This document shows positions 8,693 to 18,344 of a stretch of DNA of 64,000 bases, piece by piece. Position 1 is the stretch's first letter. Each line of letters starts with the position of its first letter. The position numbers and the translations under genes were made by a program. Source of the stretch: Paenibacillus sp. FSL K6-0276 (GTDB lineage: Bacteria > Bacillota > Bacilli > Paenibacillales > Paenibacillaceae); the NCBI RefSeq assembly GCF_037977235.1, contig NZ_CP150276.1, positions 4,278,001 to 4,342,000 of the forward strand, given 5' to 3'. The notes under the pieces are model-generated. The model had not been told where the DNA came from. It saw only the letters and a program-made list of their open reading frames with translations, and searched no databases.

Positions 8693-9733
8693 TTAATGGT
8701 CGTCAACGACACCAAGCGCCTTATTCTTCTCCTTGAACCGCTCATTGTGAGAAGACACATAAGCAACTTTAGCTGCATTTGGATCTATGTACAGCTTGGC
8801 ACTATTAAGCGCCAGAACCGCATCCGTGAAAGCACCTGCAATTAAACGTACCTTACTCGTATAATCGACAAAGTCACCAGCTGCAAATATGCCTGGGAGA
8901 TTGGTCTCCAGCTTATCAGATACATTCGCACACCATTCGCCCATATCAAGGCCCCACTCTTTTAACGGTCCAAAATCGCTCTTAAGACCATGGTTTACGA
9001 TAACTGCATCCACTTCAAATTGCTCTGTTTCACCTGTCTCTATGTGGTTGATCGTCACCTGATCTATCGTTTCCCCATTACTGCTGTGTAATTGGCTTAC
9101 TGTATAGGGCACGCGGACATTGACTGAAGATTCCTTCATCCGTACAATATTTTTCTCATGACCACCAAACTGTTCACGACGGTGCACAATCGTTACACTT
9201 GCTGCGATGGACTCCAGTTCATTCGCCCAGTCAACTGCGGAGTCACCTCCACCGGAGATCAGCACTCTTTTGCCACGGAATGGCTCTAGCTCCTGAACGG
9301 TATAATGAAGATTCGTCACTTCATAGCGGTCTGCACCTTCAATTTCGAGCTTAGCCATTTGTAAAATTCCGTAGCCAATTGCTAAAATGACGGTTCGTGT
9401 CCAGTGTTGTTCGCCAGTTGATGAGGTTAAGATATACGTCCCGTCTTCTTGTCTCTCCTGTTTCATGATTAGCTGCCCCAGCACAATGGTTGGTTCAAAG
9501 GTCTGAGCCTGCTCCTTGAGCTGCCCGATCAGCTGATGACAGAGAGTCGGCGTTACGCCACCTACGTCCCAGATCATTTTTTCAGGATAAATAAGCATTC
9601 TTCCTCCGAGCTCATCCTTCGCTTCAATCAACTTCGTCTTGAGGTCTCTCATTCCACTATAAAAAGCTGTATACATCCCAGCAGGTCCGCCGCCAATAAT
9701 AGTTACATCGTATAATTCCAGTTGATTGTTCAT
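8693..9733 (-). CDS. FAD/NAD(P)H oxidoreductase, ferredoxin-NADP reductase type (YumC/YcgT-like)
   Basis: A 346-residue flavoprotein of the thioredoxin-reductase-like ferredoxin/flavodoxin-NADP reductase family (YumC is about 330). An FAD-binding [14 protein letters not shown] motif is at residues 13-26, an NAD(P)H-binding [13 protein letters not shown] near residue 160, and [11 protein letters not shown] near residue 280. The redox CxxC of true thioredoxin reductases is absent. GGAGGGACATA precedes the ATG. It lies 42 bp after the ABC exporter gene in the siderophore operon, which suggests, but does not prove, a role in reducing imported ferri-siderophore so that iron is released in the cytoplasm. 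Confidence 0.87.
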   Translation of the reverse strand: MNNQLELYDVTIIGGGPAGMYTAFYSGMRDLKTKLIEAKDELGGRMLIYPEKMIWDVGGVTPTLCHQLIGQLKEQAQTFEPTIVLGQLIMKQERQEDGTYILTSSTGEQHWTRTVILAIGYGILQMAKLEIEGADRYEVTNLHYTVQELEPFRGKRVLISGGGDSAVDWANELESIAASVTIVHRREQFGGHEKNIVRMKESSVNVRVPYTVSQLHSSNGETIDQVTINHIETGETEQFEVDAVIVNHGLKSDFGPLKEWGLDMGEWCANVSDKLETNLPGIFAAGDFVDYTSKVRLIAGAFTDAVLALNSAKLYIDPNAAKVAYVSSHNERFKEKNKALGVVDDH

Positions 9734-9775
9734 TATGTCCCTCCAAAAGTATATTCTATTGATGACCTGAGCTGC

Positions 9776-11491
9776 TTACGCCCCAAATTGAGCCTCATGT
9801 AGTCGACTGTAAAATCCGGTAGTCTGTAACAGTTCTTCATGTCTGCCTTGTTCTGCGATACCGCCTTCCGCAACGACAACAATACGATCGGCATTCTTGA
9901 TCGTTGCCAGCCGATGAGCAATAACCAGCGTCGTACGACCTTGTGACAACTCCGCAAGTGCCTCCTGAATAGCAGACTCCGTCTCGGTATCCAGGGCCGA
10001 TGTGGCTTCATCCAGAATAAGAATCGTTGGATTCTTCAAGAACATCCGGGCAATGGATAGCCGCTGCTTCTGACCTCCGGAGAGCTTGACGCCCCGTTCC
10101 CCGATCATAGTGTCGAGTCCAGCAGGTGGGGACTTGATCAGATCTTCCAGTTGAGCGCGCCGTGCTGCCTCCCAGATTTCTTCATCGGAGGCTCCCAACC
10201 GCCCGTAAGCGATATTCTCACGGATGGTTCCGTCGAACAGGAATACATCTTGTTGTACAATCCCGATATGGGAACGAAGAGATTCAAGCGTCATGGAGCG
10301 AATATCCATTCCATCAATGGTAATGTTACCTCCACTTACATCATAGAAACGAGGCAATAGACTACATAGCGTTGTTTTCCCCGCACCGGATGGACCGACT
10401 AGAGCAACGGTTTCTCCTGCTGGAATCGATAGATTCACATTGCGGAGAACCTTTTCTTTATCGCTGTAAGCGAAAGCCACATCATTGAAGATAATATTCC
10501 CCGTAAGTTCATGAACTGGCTTGGCGTCTTTAGCATCAGCGACATCCGGTTCCGTCTCCAGCAATTCGAGATAACGCTTGAAACCAGCAATACCTTTTGG
10601 ATATGTCTCAATGACCGAGTTAATCTGTTGCAACGGTCCTAAGAAGACATTGGACAACATCACAAAGGCAATGAATTCACCGTAAGTCATTTGCTTCTGA
10701 ATTACAAAATATGTTCCACAGAGTAGAACGAATAGAGAGACAAGTTTCATTAAAATAAAGCTAAAGGATGAGTTCCATGCCATAATCCGATAGGTCAATA
10801 GCTTCGTAATACGGAAGCGCTCATTATTCACCGCAAAGCGGGAAATTTCATGATTCTCGTTAGCAAAAGCTTGCACAACGCGGATCCCACTCACATTATT
10901 CTCCACGCGTGCGTTATAGTCGGCAATGTCCGCGAACATGATGTGGAAGGCTTTAGACATTTTCCGGCTGAAGTACATGGATAAATAAATCATCAGCGGA
11001 ACGATAACAAACGTCAGAATAGCTAATTGCCAATTGATACTGAGCATGATGCCGAATACACCGAGCAGCGTCATTACTGCTATAAAAAGATCCTCCGGTC
11101 CATGGTGGGCAATCTCACCGATGTCCATCAGATCATTTGTCATCCGTGAGACCAAATGGCCTGTCTTGTTATTATCAAAGAAATTGAACGAAAGCTTCTG
11201 CACTCGATCAAACAGCTTTTTTCTCATATCCGACTCGATATTGATCCCTAGCTTATGCCCCCAATAAGTGACGACAAAATGCATAAAGGAACTGACGATA
11301 TAAATTCCTAGCAAGCCAAGGCAAGAATATAGTATCCATTTCCAATTGCCTGTTGGTAGAAGATCATCTACTACCCGGTTAACAGCCAGCGGAAAGACCA
11401 GTTCAAGTAGTGCAGCAGCAATAGCACAGGAAAAATCAAGAATAAACAATCCCTTATAGGGCCTATAGTAAGCAAAAAAACGACGCAACAT
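9776..11491 (-). CDS. ABC exporter, membrane and ATPase domains fused (MsbA/BmrA type)
   Basis: 571 residues: six membrane segments in residues 1-310 and a nucleotide-binding domain from about 330. All ATPase motifs look intact: Walker A GPSGAGKTT, signature LSGGQKQR, Walker B ILILDEATSALD and the H-loop IAHR. A homodimeric exporter is therefore expected. It sits between the FecCD-type permeases (43 bp upstream) and the reductase, all on the minus strand behind a Fur-like site. Export of the cell's own siderophore is a reasonable inference from this position; a general drug or lipid exporter is the alternative. It cannot replace the missing import ATPase, which is a separate subunit type. Confidence 0.88.
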   Translation of the reverse strand: MLRRFFAYYRPYKGLFILDFSCAIAAALLELVFPLAVNRVVDDLLPTGNWKWILYSCLGLLGIYIVSSFMHFVVTYWGHKLGINIESDMRKKLFDRVQKLSFNFFDNNKTGHLVSRMTNDLMDIGEIAHHGPEDLFIAVMTLLGVFGIMLSINWQLAILTFVIVPLMIYLSMYFSRKMSKAFHIMFADIADYNARVENNVSGIRVVQAFANENHEISRFAVNNERFRITKLLTYRIMAWNSSFSFILMKLVSLFVLLCGTYFVIQKQMTYGEFIAFVMLSNVFLGPLQQINSVIETYPKGIAGFKRYLELLETEPDVADAKDAKPVHELTGNIIFNDVAFAYSDKEKVLRNVNLSIPAGETVALVGPSGAGKTTLCSLLPRFYDVSGGNITIDGMDIRSMTLESLRSHIGIVQQDVFLFDGTIRENIAYGRLGASDEEIWEAARRAQLEDLIKSPPAGLDTMIGERGVKLSGGQKQRLSIARMFLKNPTILILDEATSALDTETESAIQEALAELSQGRTTLVIAHRLATIKNADRIVVVAEGGIAEQGRHEELLQTTGFYSRLHEAQFGA

Positions 11492-11534
11492 GGTAAGAAT
11501 TCGCTCCTTCTGGTGAGAGATCAGCCTACTTTCA

Positions 11535-12572
11535 TCAAGATTTCGTACGGGCTAACAAATACAAAAAGTATGGTGCTCCAATCACAGCAACAACGATACC
11601 CGTAGGAATCTCAGACGGCTGAAGGATCCATCGTCCAATGGTATCCGCTGTAATAACGAGCAGTGACCCAAGCAGTGCCGAAGTTGGAAGCATGAGTTGA
11701 TGCTTCGGTCCAACTAGCCGTCTCGCCAAATGGGGTCCGACCAATCCCACAAAACCAATGCCGCCGCTGACAGCGACACTCGCCGCTGCTAACCCTACTG
11801 CAGCCGCAAGAAGCCGAAATTGTTCCTTCGTTACTGCGGCACCAAGTCCCACAGCGGTCTGCTCCCCTAGATTCAGTACGTTCATCACCCTTGCCTTATA
11901 GATGACATAAGGCACCAGAATAAGAATCCACGGTAGAAGAGAAAGTACAAACTTCCAGCTTGTTCCCCAAATGCTACCTGCCAGCCAGGTAGCGACGAAT
12001 TGGTATTTTTCTGGATCAAGCCTTAGCGTAAGCACGATCATAGCTGCACTCATCCCAGCTGCGACAGCTACACCAGTCAACAGTAGGCGCATAGGCGATA
12101 TTCCTTGGTGCCGCTTATAAGCTAGAGCATAGATTAAGGCAGCTGTTACCCCCGCACCTACGAACGCTACCATCGGCAGCAGATACACTGGAGCCGCGGT
12201 TGCCGTCGGGTAAAAAGAAATTAACAGCATAACCATGATTCCTGCACCAGCATTAATCCCTAAGATACCAGGGTCCGCCAAAGCATTGCGAAAGACGCCC
12301 TGCATCACAGCACCGGATACAGCCAGACCTGCTCCAATTAGAACGGAGATCACAATACGTGGTAACCGAAACTGAAACAAGATTAACTCCTGCTTATCGG
12401 TTCCTTTACCGAACAATGTATTAATCAACTCCATAGGAGTTAAACGTATGTATCCTGTATTCATACTAATAATAAAAGCAATAACTATCAGTACAACTAA
12501 CGAAATCATTATAATTAAGCCCCGTTTATTCTTGGCGGCTTCGAAGGAACCGAATGTAGTCTTTTCCATCAT
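11535..12572 (-). CDS. Ferric-siderophore ABC importer permease, second subunit (FecCD family)
   Basis: A 345-residue membrane protein with about nine to ten helices of the FecCD/BtuC family. Family landmarks include LPRIVISVLIGAGLAVSGAV, NALADPGILGINAGAG and GFVGLVGPHLARRLVG near residue 270. AAGGAGG precedes the ATG at 12572, whose A is also the last base of the upstream permease's TAA stop (TAATG), so the two subunits are translationally coupled. Together they would form the heterodimeric channel for a ferri-siderophore. Confidence 0.92.
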   Translation of the reverse strand: MMEKTTFGSFEAAKNKRGLIIMISLVVLIVIAFIISMNTGYIRLTPMELINTLFGKGTDKQELILFQFRLPRIVISVLIGAGLAVSGAVMQGVFRNALADPGILGINAGAGIMVMLLISFYPTATAAPVYLLPMVAFVGAGVTAALIYALAYKRHQGISPMRLLLTGVAVAAGMSAAMIVLTLRLDPEKYQFVATWLAGSIWGTSWKFVLSLLPWILILVPYVIYKARVMNVLNLGEQTAVGLGAAVTKEQFRLLAAAVGLAAASVAVSGGIGFVGLVGPHLARRLVGPKHQLMLPTSALLGSLLVITADTIGRWILQPSEIPTGIVVAVIGAPYFLYLLARTKS

Positions 12573-13630
12573 TACAGCTCCCTCCTTTCTTTACGTGCAA
12601 GATAAAGGAAGAAAGGTACACCGATCAGTGCAATAATAGCGCCAAGTGGCGTTTCATTAGGTGGATTAATCATCCGCGCAGTTAAATCTGCAAATACAGC
12701 AAGTAGACTGCCAAGAATCGCTGAACAAGGAATGATCCATCTGTAATCTACACCCACAAAAAAACGTGTCAAATGCGGAATAATAAGTCCAATGAAACCA
12801 ACTGCACCAACTACGGCAACCGATGATCCGGCCAAAATCAATACGATTAATGCGCCTGCCAACTTCACAAGCCCTATACGCTGACCTAGACCTTTCGCAA
12901 CATCGTCACCTAAACTGAGCATCGTGATCGATCGAGAGATTACCATTGCACCAATTAAAGCAGCTCCTATCCAAGGGAACATAATTTTGAGTTGAATCCA
13001 TTTCGTCCCAGCCAAGCCTCCGGCGTACCAGAAAGCCAAATCTTGACCGATGTGAAAATATAAAGCTACCCCTTCACTCAGCGCCGACAAAAGTGCACTA
13101 AAAGCAGCACCCGCCAGTACTAAACGAGCAGGAGTTAATCCTCCCTTAGCAAGTGATCCAATTCCGTATACGACGCCCGCGCCTACGCCGGCACCCACGA
13201 AAGAATATAGAATCAAATACATAAACGATAAATTTGGAAAAAAGGCAAAACACAGTGCGAGCGCAAATCCTGCACCTGAGTTGATACCCATCAGACCTGA
13301 ATCAGCCAATGGATTTCGCGTCATCCCCTGCATAATGGCGCCTGCAACTGCAAAGCTAGCCCCTATCATTGCCCCTCCAAGTACACGAGGTAATCTTAAT
13401 TCTCTAATAATCTGATGATCCATGATCTCCGGATCGAAGTGAAACACAGCTGACCACACCACAGACAGCTTAATATCTGCTGCGCCGAAGGAGACGGAAA
13501 CAGCTATACCTAATAATAATAGCGCCAGACCGCCAACCAAGATTAATGTTGCCGCCCAAGGACGTGAACGAAATTCTCGTTTAACTACTCCTTTATCGGC
13601 TCCTATCCTGGTAGTTATCTGTTGATTCAT
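12572..13630 (-). CDS. Ferric-siderophore ABC importer permease, first subunit (FecCD family)
   Basis: I place the start at ATG 13630 behind AGGGTGG; a GTG at 13639 is the longer alternative. The 352-residue product has an N-terminal membrane helix at about residues 30-55 and the family motifs RELRLPRVLGGAMIGASF, NPLADSGLMGINSGAG and GFIGLIIPHLTRFFVG. It is the first gene of the minus-strand operon permease-permease-exporter-reductase-(pseudogene) and is controlled by the promoter and Fur-like site at 13655-13707. The lipoprotein transcribed divergently from the same intergenic region is the probable binding partner. No FecE/FhuC-type ATPase is found nearby, so a shared one elsewhere is likely. 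Confidence 0.92.
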   Translation of the reverse strand: MNQQITTRIGADKGVVKREFRSRPWAATLILVGGLALLLLGIAVSVSFGAADIKLSVVWSAVFHFDPEIMDHQIIRELRLPRVLGGAMIGASFAVAGAIMQGMTRNPLADSGLMGINSGAGFALALCFAFFPNLSFMYLILYSFVGAGVGAGVVYGIGSLAKGGLTPARLVLAGAAFSALLSALSEGVALYFHIGQDLAFWYAGGLAGTKWIQLKIMFPWIGAALIGAMVISRSITMLSLGDDVAKGLGQRIGLVKLAGALIVLILAGSSVAVVGAVGFIGLIIPHLTRFFVGVDYRWIIPCSAILGSLLAVFADLTARMINPPNETPLGAIIALIGVPFFLYLARKERREL

Positions 13631-13654
13631 GAATGCCACCCTATTTCTATGAAA

Positions 13655-13707
13655 TTGATTCTCATTATCATTAGACTATTGTAAATTACATTTCTTAGGT
13701 TTGGCAA
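13655..13707 (-). promoter_or_regulatory. Promoter and Fur-box-like site of the permease operon
   Basis: On the minus strand, TTGCCA (13707-13702) and TACAAT (13683-13678) are 18 bp apart. Directly downstream lies TAATGATAATGAGAATCAA (13673-13655), a good Fur match placed to block transcription start. Confidence 0.7.
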
Positions 13708-13743
13708 TAGATAGATTTAATTGGTGCTATTTAATTTATTGCA

Positions 13744-13811
13744 TTGACAGGCATTCTTAGATTTGATAAAGTTCAAATTGAAAATAATGTTGATAATGAT
13801 TCTCATTATTA
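13744..13811 (+). promoter_or_regulatory. Promoter and Fur-box-like site of the divergent binding-protein gene
   Basis: TTGACA at 13744 and TAAAGT at 13767 are 17 bp apart. The near-perfect Fur site GATAATGATTCTCATTATT follows at 13792-13810, about 30 bp before the ATG. Confidence 0.7.
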
Positions 13812-13843
13812 TTAGTTAACACGTATACATAGGGAGGTTTACC

Positions 13844-14851
13844 ATGTTTAAAAGAAAGACCCTCTTCCCCATCCTGGCACTCACAATGTTATTGTCCGTA
13901 TTTGTGGCCGCCTGCGGGGGAAATAACAACGCTTCATCTAATACACCAACAGCTACAACCGAAGCAACAACAGCCCCGACTGCAGAAGCAACGGCTGCTC
14001 CTGATGCTTCCGCTACTGAAACGCGTAACTATGAAACTACTAAAGGTACTGTGCAAATTCCAGTTAAACCTCAGCGAATCGTTACAGATTATTATGGCGG
14101 CGAATTGCTATCCGTTGGAGCTAACATTGTAGGTGTCGAACCTAGTACTTTTGACAATCCCTTCTTGAAAGACCTACTCAAAAACACACAAGATGTCGGT
14201 GCTCCAGTCAACGCAGAGAAAGCTCTAGAACTTACACCTGATCTAATAGTCGTTATGTACGATGACAACTACGATGCTTTATCCAAAATTGCTCCAACCA
14301 TTCACATTCCGTACGGAACCGCTACGAATATCTATGAAACCGTAAAACTGTTCGGAGATATTGTAGGAGCGCCTGACAAAGCCGAGCAATTCATTGCTGA
14401 CTTTGAGAAAAAGGCTGCTGAAGGCCGCGAAAAGCTTAAAGGTGTCGTGAATGAAAATGATACATTCGGAATCTATGAGCTGACAGACAAAGGTGAGCTA
14501 TGGACCTTCGGTAACAATGCGGGCCGTGGTGGACAAGCCCTTTATAATGCACTTAAGCTGAAAATGCCTACTAAGAACAGCAATGACAACCAAACACTGC
14601 AGCTATCCATGGAGCTATTGCCAGAATATGCTGCTGACTACATGTTCCTAACTACTTATGATCCTGATAAAAAAGGCGATAAGCTGAAGGAATTAAAAGA
14701 ATCACCAGTCTGGAACGGACTTGCTGCCGCGAAGAACGATCATCTGTTTTACAACGATTTTGATACCTTCTACCGCTATGATCCTATTGCCATTACTGCG
14801 CAAATCGATCTGTTCGTAGATATGATTCTTGAGCGTAACGGTAAGAAATAA
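13844..14851 (+). CDS. Iron-siderophore ABC transporter substrate-binding lipoprotein
   Basis: 335 residues with signal peptide and lipobox VAAC (Cys24), then an Asn/Thr/Ala-rich linker to about residue 60. The binding fold follows: VQIPVKPQRIVTDYYGGELL, LELTPDLIVV, FGNNAGRGGQALYNALKL, YRYDPIAITAQ. GGGAGG precedes the ATG. It is transcribed divergently from the two permeases and shares their iron-responsive intergenic region, so it is the likely capture subunit of that importer. A terminator follows within 20 bp. Ligand chemistry (hydroxamate or catecholate) cannot be read from the sequence. Confidence 0.92.
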   Translation: MFKRKTLFPILALTMLLSVFVAACGGNNNASSNTPTATTEATTAPTAEATAAPDASATETRNYETTKGTVQIPVKPQRIVTDYYGGELLSVGANIVGVEPSTFDNPFLKDLLKNTQDVGAPVNAEKALELTPDLIVVMYDDNYDALSKIAPTIHIPYGTATNIYETVKLFGDIVGAPDKAEQFIADFEKKAAEGREKLKGVVNENDTFGIYELTDKGELWTFGNNAGRGGQALYNALKLKMPTKNSNDNQTLQLSMELLPEYAADYMFLTTYDPDKKGDKLKELKESPVWNGLAAAKNDHLFYNDFDTFYRYDPIAITAQIDLFVDMILERNGKK

Positions 14852-14867
14852 GAATAGGTACACAAAG

Positions 14868-14910
14868 AAACACCCCACTGATTAGGCATCGCCTAAAGTG
14901 GGGTGTTTTG
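14868..14910. terminator. Bidirectional hairpin terminator
   Basis: The perfect arms AAACACCCCACT and AGTGGGGTGTTT separate the convergent lipoprotein gene and the small membrane-protein gene. Confidence 0.85.
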
Positions 14911-14928
14911 GTAATGTAATGAATGTTA

Positions 14929-15150
14929 TCATCTAGTATAATCCTCATACTGATCGGTTTTATTTAACTTTTTGTACATATACTCATCATTCTTAAGCTT
15001 GTAGAGCTGCCCCATACCCGCAAATACGAAAAATAGTACTAAAATCAATAAATACGCATAGGTGAATTCACCAATATAGAAGCAAGTGACTATAGCAATT
15101 AGGGTCAAGATCAACAATGCCGCTGCAATTCTGGATAAAACCCTCTTCAA
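14929..15150 (-). CDS. Small two-helix membrane protein, unknown function
   Basis: The likely start is TTG at 15150, six bases behind GGGGGGA; a GTG at 15165 would overlap that ribosome site. The 73-residue product has two hydrophobic segments (about residues 6-25 and 30-48) and a charged, tyrosine-rich tail (NDEYMYKKLNKTDQYEDY). I do not recognise the family. It lies just downstream of the BceB-like permease gene on the same strand and may be co-transcribed with it. Confidence 0.6.
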   Translation of the reverse strand: MKRVLSRIAAALLILTLIAIVTCFYIGEFTYAYLLILVLFFVFAGMGQLYKLKNDEYMYKKLNKTDQYEDYTR

Positions 15151-15210
15151 ACGGAATCCCCCCACGTTTTTTCGTTTGTTTAGATTATCATATTTGGAAT
15201 TAAATTGGTA

Positions 15211-17175
15211 TCACTTTTCTTCTGGTAAGGGAATTTCGAGTAATTGGATATGAGTCAGCATGTTACGAGTGTATATTTTGGTATATACATTATAAAAGAG
15301 TACTTGAAACACAAGATACGCCCCGCCTACTAACAGACAGAAAGCAAAGGGAGCCAGGGCTGTAGACATTTCAATCCTAGAAGAACTAACTACATAAAAA
15401 GTAGCTAGCGCTGTACCTAATACATAAGGGAGAAAAAACAGTACTTTAAAGGGTTTACCTATGATTTGGGCAGCTTCCTTAGAAGTAATCCCAATCTTGT
15501 TCAGCTTCCTGAATTTGATCTTCGCTCGCTCTAGATCCGTCAAGATACTGAAATGCAACACTACACCGGAAGCAATAAAAAATAGTAGACCTACAAACGT
15601 AAATATGATAATTCCAAATCGGCCAGACTCCTGTAGCTGTGAATATTCATTTATTCTAGACTTGGTGGAGAATGCACTGGCATCATGCCGATCATCCCCA
15701 TACCAGGACTCCGTATTGTCCTTGTTATATTTGGCTAAAGCCGCATTTAACTTAGCATCTATTTCTCCTGTCTTCTTCCAATCCTTGAAATTAAGGAGCT
15801 GAAGATTCCCGATCGCATTCATATGCTCCGCTTTCAGAGCCGCATAATCATCTTTATTCACAATGATATGAAGTCCATTCATGAGAATCGGCACAGGATT
15901 GAATACCATTTTTAATACGAAACCTTGTGAGTGCAGCGTTTGGTTGCCGGAGGAAAGCTGCATTTCAAAAGTTGGCATTTCTGGTCTTTGATTCTTAAGC
16001 TCCTCTCCTTGAGCAACTAAAGCAAGATTAAGAAAGTGACCTTTCTCTACATGATAATCGCTGGCGGTTAAAGAGTTTATGCCCTGGTCCGAGAATATTT
16101 TGAAATCAAACAAATCGATATATTCCAGTTCTTGGTGTGAAATCAGAGGTGTGGCTCCATGATACGTGATCTCGTTGAGTGCCTCTGGTGTAATGCTATT
16201 TTTCCCAAATACTTCGGTATAGGCGATATGATACGGGTTATTCTTAACCGCAATCTTTTGAGAATCCCAGGTTATAAAAAATATAATACTACTTAGAGAA
16301 ATCGTGATGAAGACGAGGAAGGTGATGAGAGAAAGCACGATTCGAGACCGTCCAAGGGTATAGTTCAAATCGGAGGTGAACAGTAGGTGCTTATGATAAG
16401 ATCCGGTCGATCGCGATAGGATTAGTTGCATCCAACCCCCAAGTCCAGACATCAAGAAATAGACTCCCACTATACTAATTCCGATACTTCTTAACATAGC
16501 ATTGCCGTTAGTATAACTGTAATGACTAAGCATATCATAAACAGCGATTCCTAAAAGTACGACTCCGATGAACCCAGCGATTTTCCCATGAATCAGGCTG
16601 CGTTCTGCGGTTTTGGATTCTTTTAATAGACGCACCATGTTGTATCTCAAGGTTAACAATAGATTGACTACAATCACTACTATATATATGACTGCGAAGA
16701 ATATAATTGTATGCAAATAACTATCTATCGTCAGTGTAAAAGCACTGTCCCCAATATCAACAAACTTCGAAACGAAGAAGAAAAAAATACCTGAGAAGAC
16801 CGTTCCTGCACCTAAACCGATAAGAATCGAAGCTATAGCGATCATGCTATTTTCGAAAATAATTATTTTACGGATATTGTGACTCGTCATCCCCAGGACC
16901 ATTAACAGCCCGTAGTCGCTTTTTCTGAATTTCACAAAGGCCATTTGAGCATACAGAATAAACAGAACAGCAAACACTCGCATAACAAGAAAAGGAGCAT
17001 ATAAATTACCTGATACCATCCCATTCACTTGATAAGGGTCATTAAAATCAGGGTTCGTATAGAGCGAATAAAAGATGAAGAAGATCATGATCGTAAAGCT
17101 GCTGCATAGAAAAAATAACAAATATCTTCTAAGATTCGCCTTAAAGATCTGATAAGCCATTCTTCTAAAGGTCAT
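15211..17175 (-). CDS. BceB-type ABC transporter permease (peptide-antibiotic sensing/resistance)
   Basis: The start is ATG 17175 behind GGAGGGGGAG. The 654-residue product has the BceB layout: one N-terminal helix, FtsX-type helices near residues 55-300, a large extracellular domain of about 200 residues (roughly 310-520) and three more C-terminal helices. BceB proteins work with the BceA ATPase to sense and detoxify cell-wall peptides such as bacitracin, and signal to a BceS kinase. Here no BceRS pair is adjacent and the overlapping ATPase gene is broken, so the permease is probably orphaned or uses an ATPase from another locus. Confidence 0.87.
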   Translation of the reverse strand: MTFRRMAYQIFKANLRRYLLFFLCSSFTIMIFFIFYSLYTNPDFNDPYQVNGMVSGNLYAPFLVMRVFAVLFILYAQMAFVKFRKSDYGLLMVLGMTSHNIRKIIIFENSMIAIASILIGLGAGTVFSGIFFFFVSKFVDIGDSAFTLTIDSYLHTIIFFAVIYIVVIVVNLLLTLRYNMVRLLKESKTAERSLIHGKIAGFIGVVLLGIAVYDMLSHYSYTNGNAMLRSIGISIVGVYFLMSGLGGWMQLILSRSTGSYHKHLLFTSDLNYTLGRSRIVLSLITFLVFITISLSSIIFFITWDSQKIAVKNNPYHIAYTEVFGKNSITPEALNEITYHGATPLISHQELEYIDLFDFKIFSDQGINSLTASDYHVEKGHFLNLALVAQGEELKNQRPEMPTFEMQLSSGNQTLHSQGFVLKMVFNPVPILMNGLHIIVNKDDYAALKAEHMNAIGNLQLLNFKDWKKTGEIDAKLNAALAKYNKDNTESWYGDDRHDASAFSTKSRINEYSQLQESGRFGIIIFTFVGLLFFIASGVVLHFSILTDLERAKIKFRKLNKIGITSKEAAQIIGKPFKVLFFLPYVLGTALATFYVVSSSRIEMSTALAPFAFCLLVGGAYLVFQVLFYNVYTKIYTRNMLTHIQLLEIPLPEEK

Positions 17176-17727
17176 CTTCTCCCCCTCCAATAAAGGCCAG
17201 GTTCTTCAGAATCATATCTAAAAATGCTCTGCGCTCTTTATTTTCTCTAGCAATCTCTAATAGAGCCTTCCCATCCTTGATAAAAAGCACGCGATTACAA
17301 TAGCTGGCCGCAAAAGGATCATGCGTGACCATCACAATCGTCGCTCCTTTCAGAGTGTTCAGCTTGGCAAAGGTTTTCATCACCGTACTCGAGGATTTGG
17401 AATCCAAATTCCCCGTAGGGTCAGACTATCCAGCAGATTGTAATCCTGAAAAACGAACCCCATTCGCTGCCGGCGAAAAAACGCAAGCTCGTTCTTGGAC
17501 ATCTCGCTTATACTAGTCTCTGCAATTCGCACAACCCCACTATAATCCGTGTCGATTCCGCTAAGGATATTCAGAAGCGTTGTTTTTCCGCTCCCTGAAG
17601 GCCCCATAATCGCCACAAACTCCCCGCTGTCCACACTCAGGCTTATCCCGTTTAACGCCTGAAAAACATTCGTTTTTCCCTTGCCTTTATATTCTTTAGA
17701 GAGATTCTCTACTTCTAGAATGGGCAT
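17165..17727 (-). pseudogene. bceA-like ABC ATPase with internal deletion
   Basis: From ATG 17727 (behind GGGGGAAGG) the frame reads MPILEVENLSKEYKG, Walker A GPSGSGKTT and the Q-loop FVFQDYNLLDSLT. It then runs out of frame at about 17410. The second frame resumes at GNLDSKSSS (D-loop) and continues through VMVTHDPFAASYC (H-loop) to the stop at 17165. The piece normally between them, about 85-90 residues with the SGGQQ signature and Walker B DEP, is absent. The join shows CCTA, which fits both LT-L and EPT codons, so a short-repeat deletion is plausible. The 3' end overlaps the bceB start by 11 bp, as in intact bceAB pairs. Confidence 0.88.
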
Positions 17728-17906
17728 GCTCGCACCTTCCCCCTTCATAGCTCGGAGTGAATTAACATTAAATGGAATTATGGTATTCCTGTAAACACTA
17801 TAAAGGCAAGTGGAGAGTTCGTTTGTTAGATTGCTCACAGAAGTTGTTTGGAGGGAACGAAGTAAAAAACACATGGCTATGTGATCGCATGTGTTTGGGT
17901 TCAAGT

Positions 17907-18344
17907 CTATTCTAGTTCAAGAGTCGAACGGACCTCCATTAAAATTTTCCCAAGCATGTTCTTCCCTGTGCCTTTTGAACCACACCCCCAATAATAATCG
18001 TTGGTTGTTTCTTCAATGATTTCCTCAGGTGATGTAGAGATTAGAATCTCCCGAATATCAAGATGGGTCAGAAATTTTTGTAAGACAGCTTTTTTCATCA
18101 CTTCATCCTTTACCTGTTCCCAATCTACTCTTAAAGGTTTATTCCGATCACGTCCCATGTTTGCCGCATCCATAGGTGATTCCACTACTCGTATCTCTTC
18201 TTCATAGATACTACCAACAAACTTCTGAGCTTGAAAATAGTGCTCGCTCGTATGCCAATACTTCCCATCTAACTCAAATCCGTGCTTTGAGAAATTCGAA
18301 AAACATCCATACTCATCATTAACTTTATAAAATCTAATTGCCAT
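17907..18344 (-). CDS. NADAR family protein (YbiA/RibX-like N-glycosidase)
   Basis: 145 residues, the whole NADAR domain. Diagnostic motifs are FYKVNDEYGCFSNFS at the N-terminus, KYWHTSEHYFQAQKF near residue 30, and NDYYWGCGSKGTGKNMLGK near residue 115. Known NADAR enzymes cleave the N-glycosidic bond of early riboflavin intermediates or remove ADP-ribose from DNA guanine; which applies here is not visible. It is a stand-alone minus-strand gene with no riboflavin or toxin gene nearby. Confidence 0.88.
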   Translation of the reverse strand: MAIRFYKVNDEYGCFSNFSKHGFELDGKYWHTSEHYFQAQKFVGSIYEEEIRVVESPMDAANMGRDRNKPLRVDWEQVKDEVMKKAVLQKFLTHLDIREILISTSPEEIIEETTNDYYWGCGSKGTGKNMLGKILMEVRSTLELE

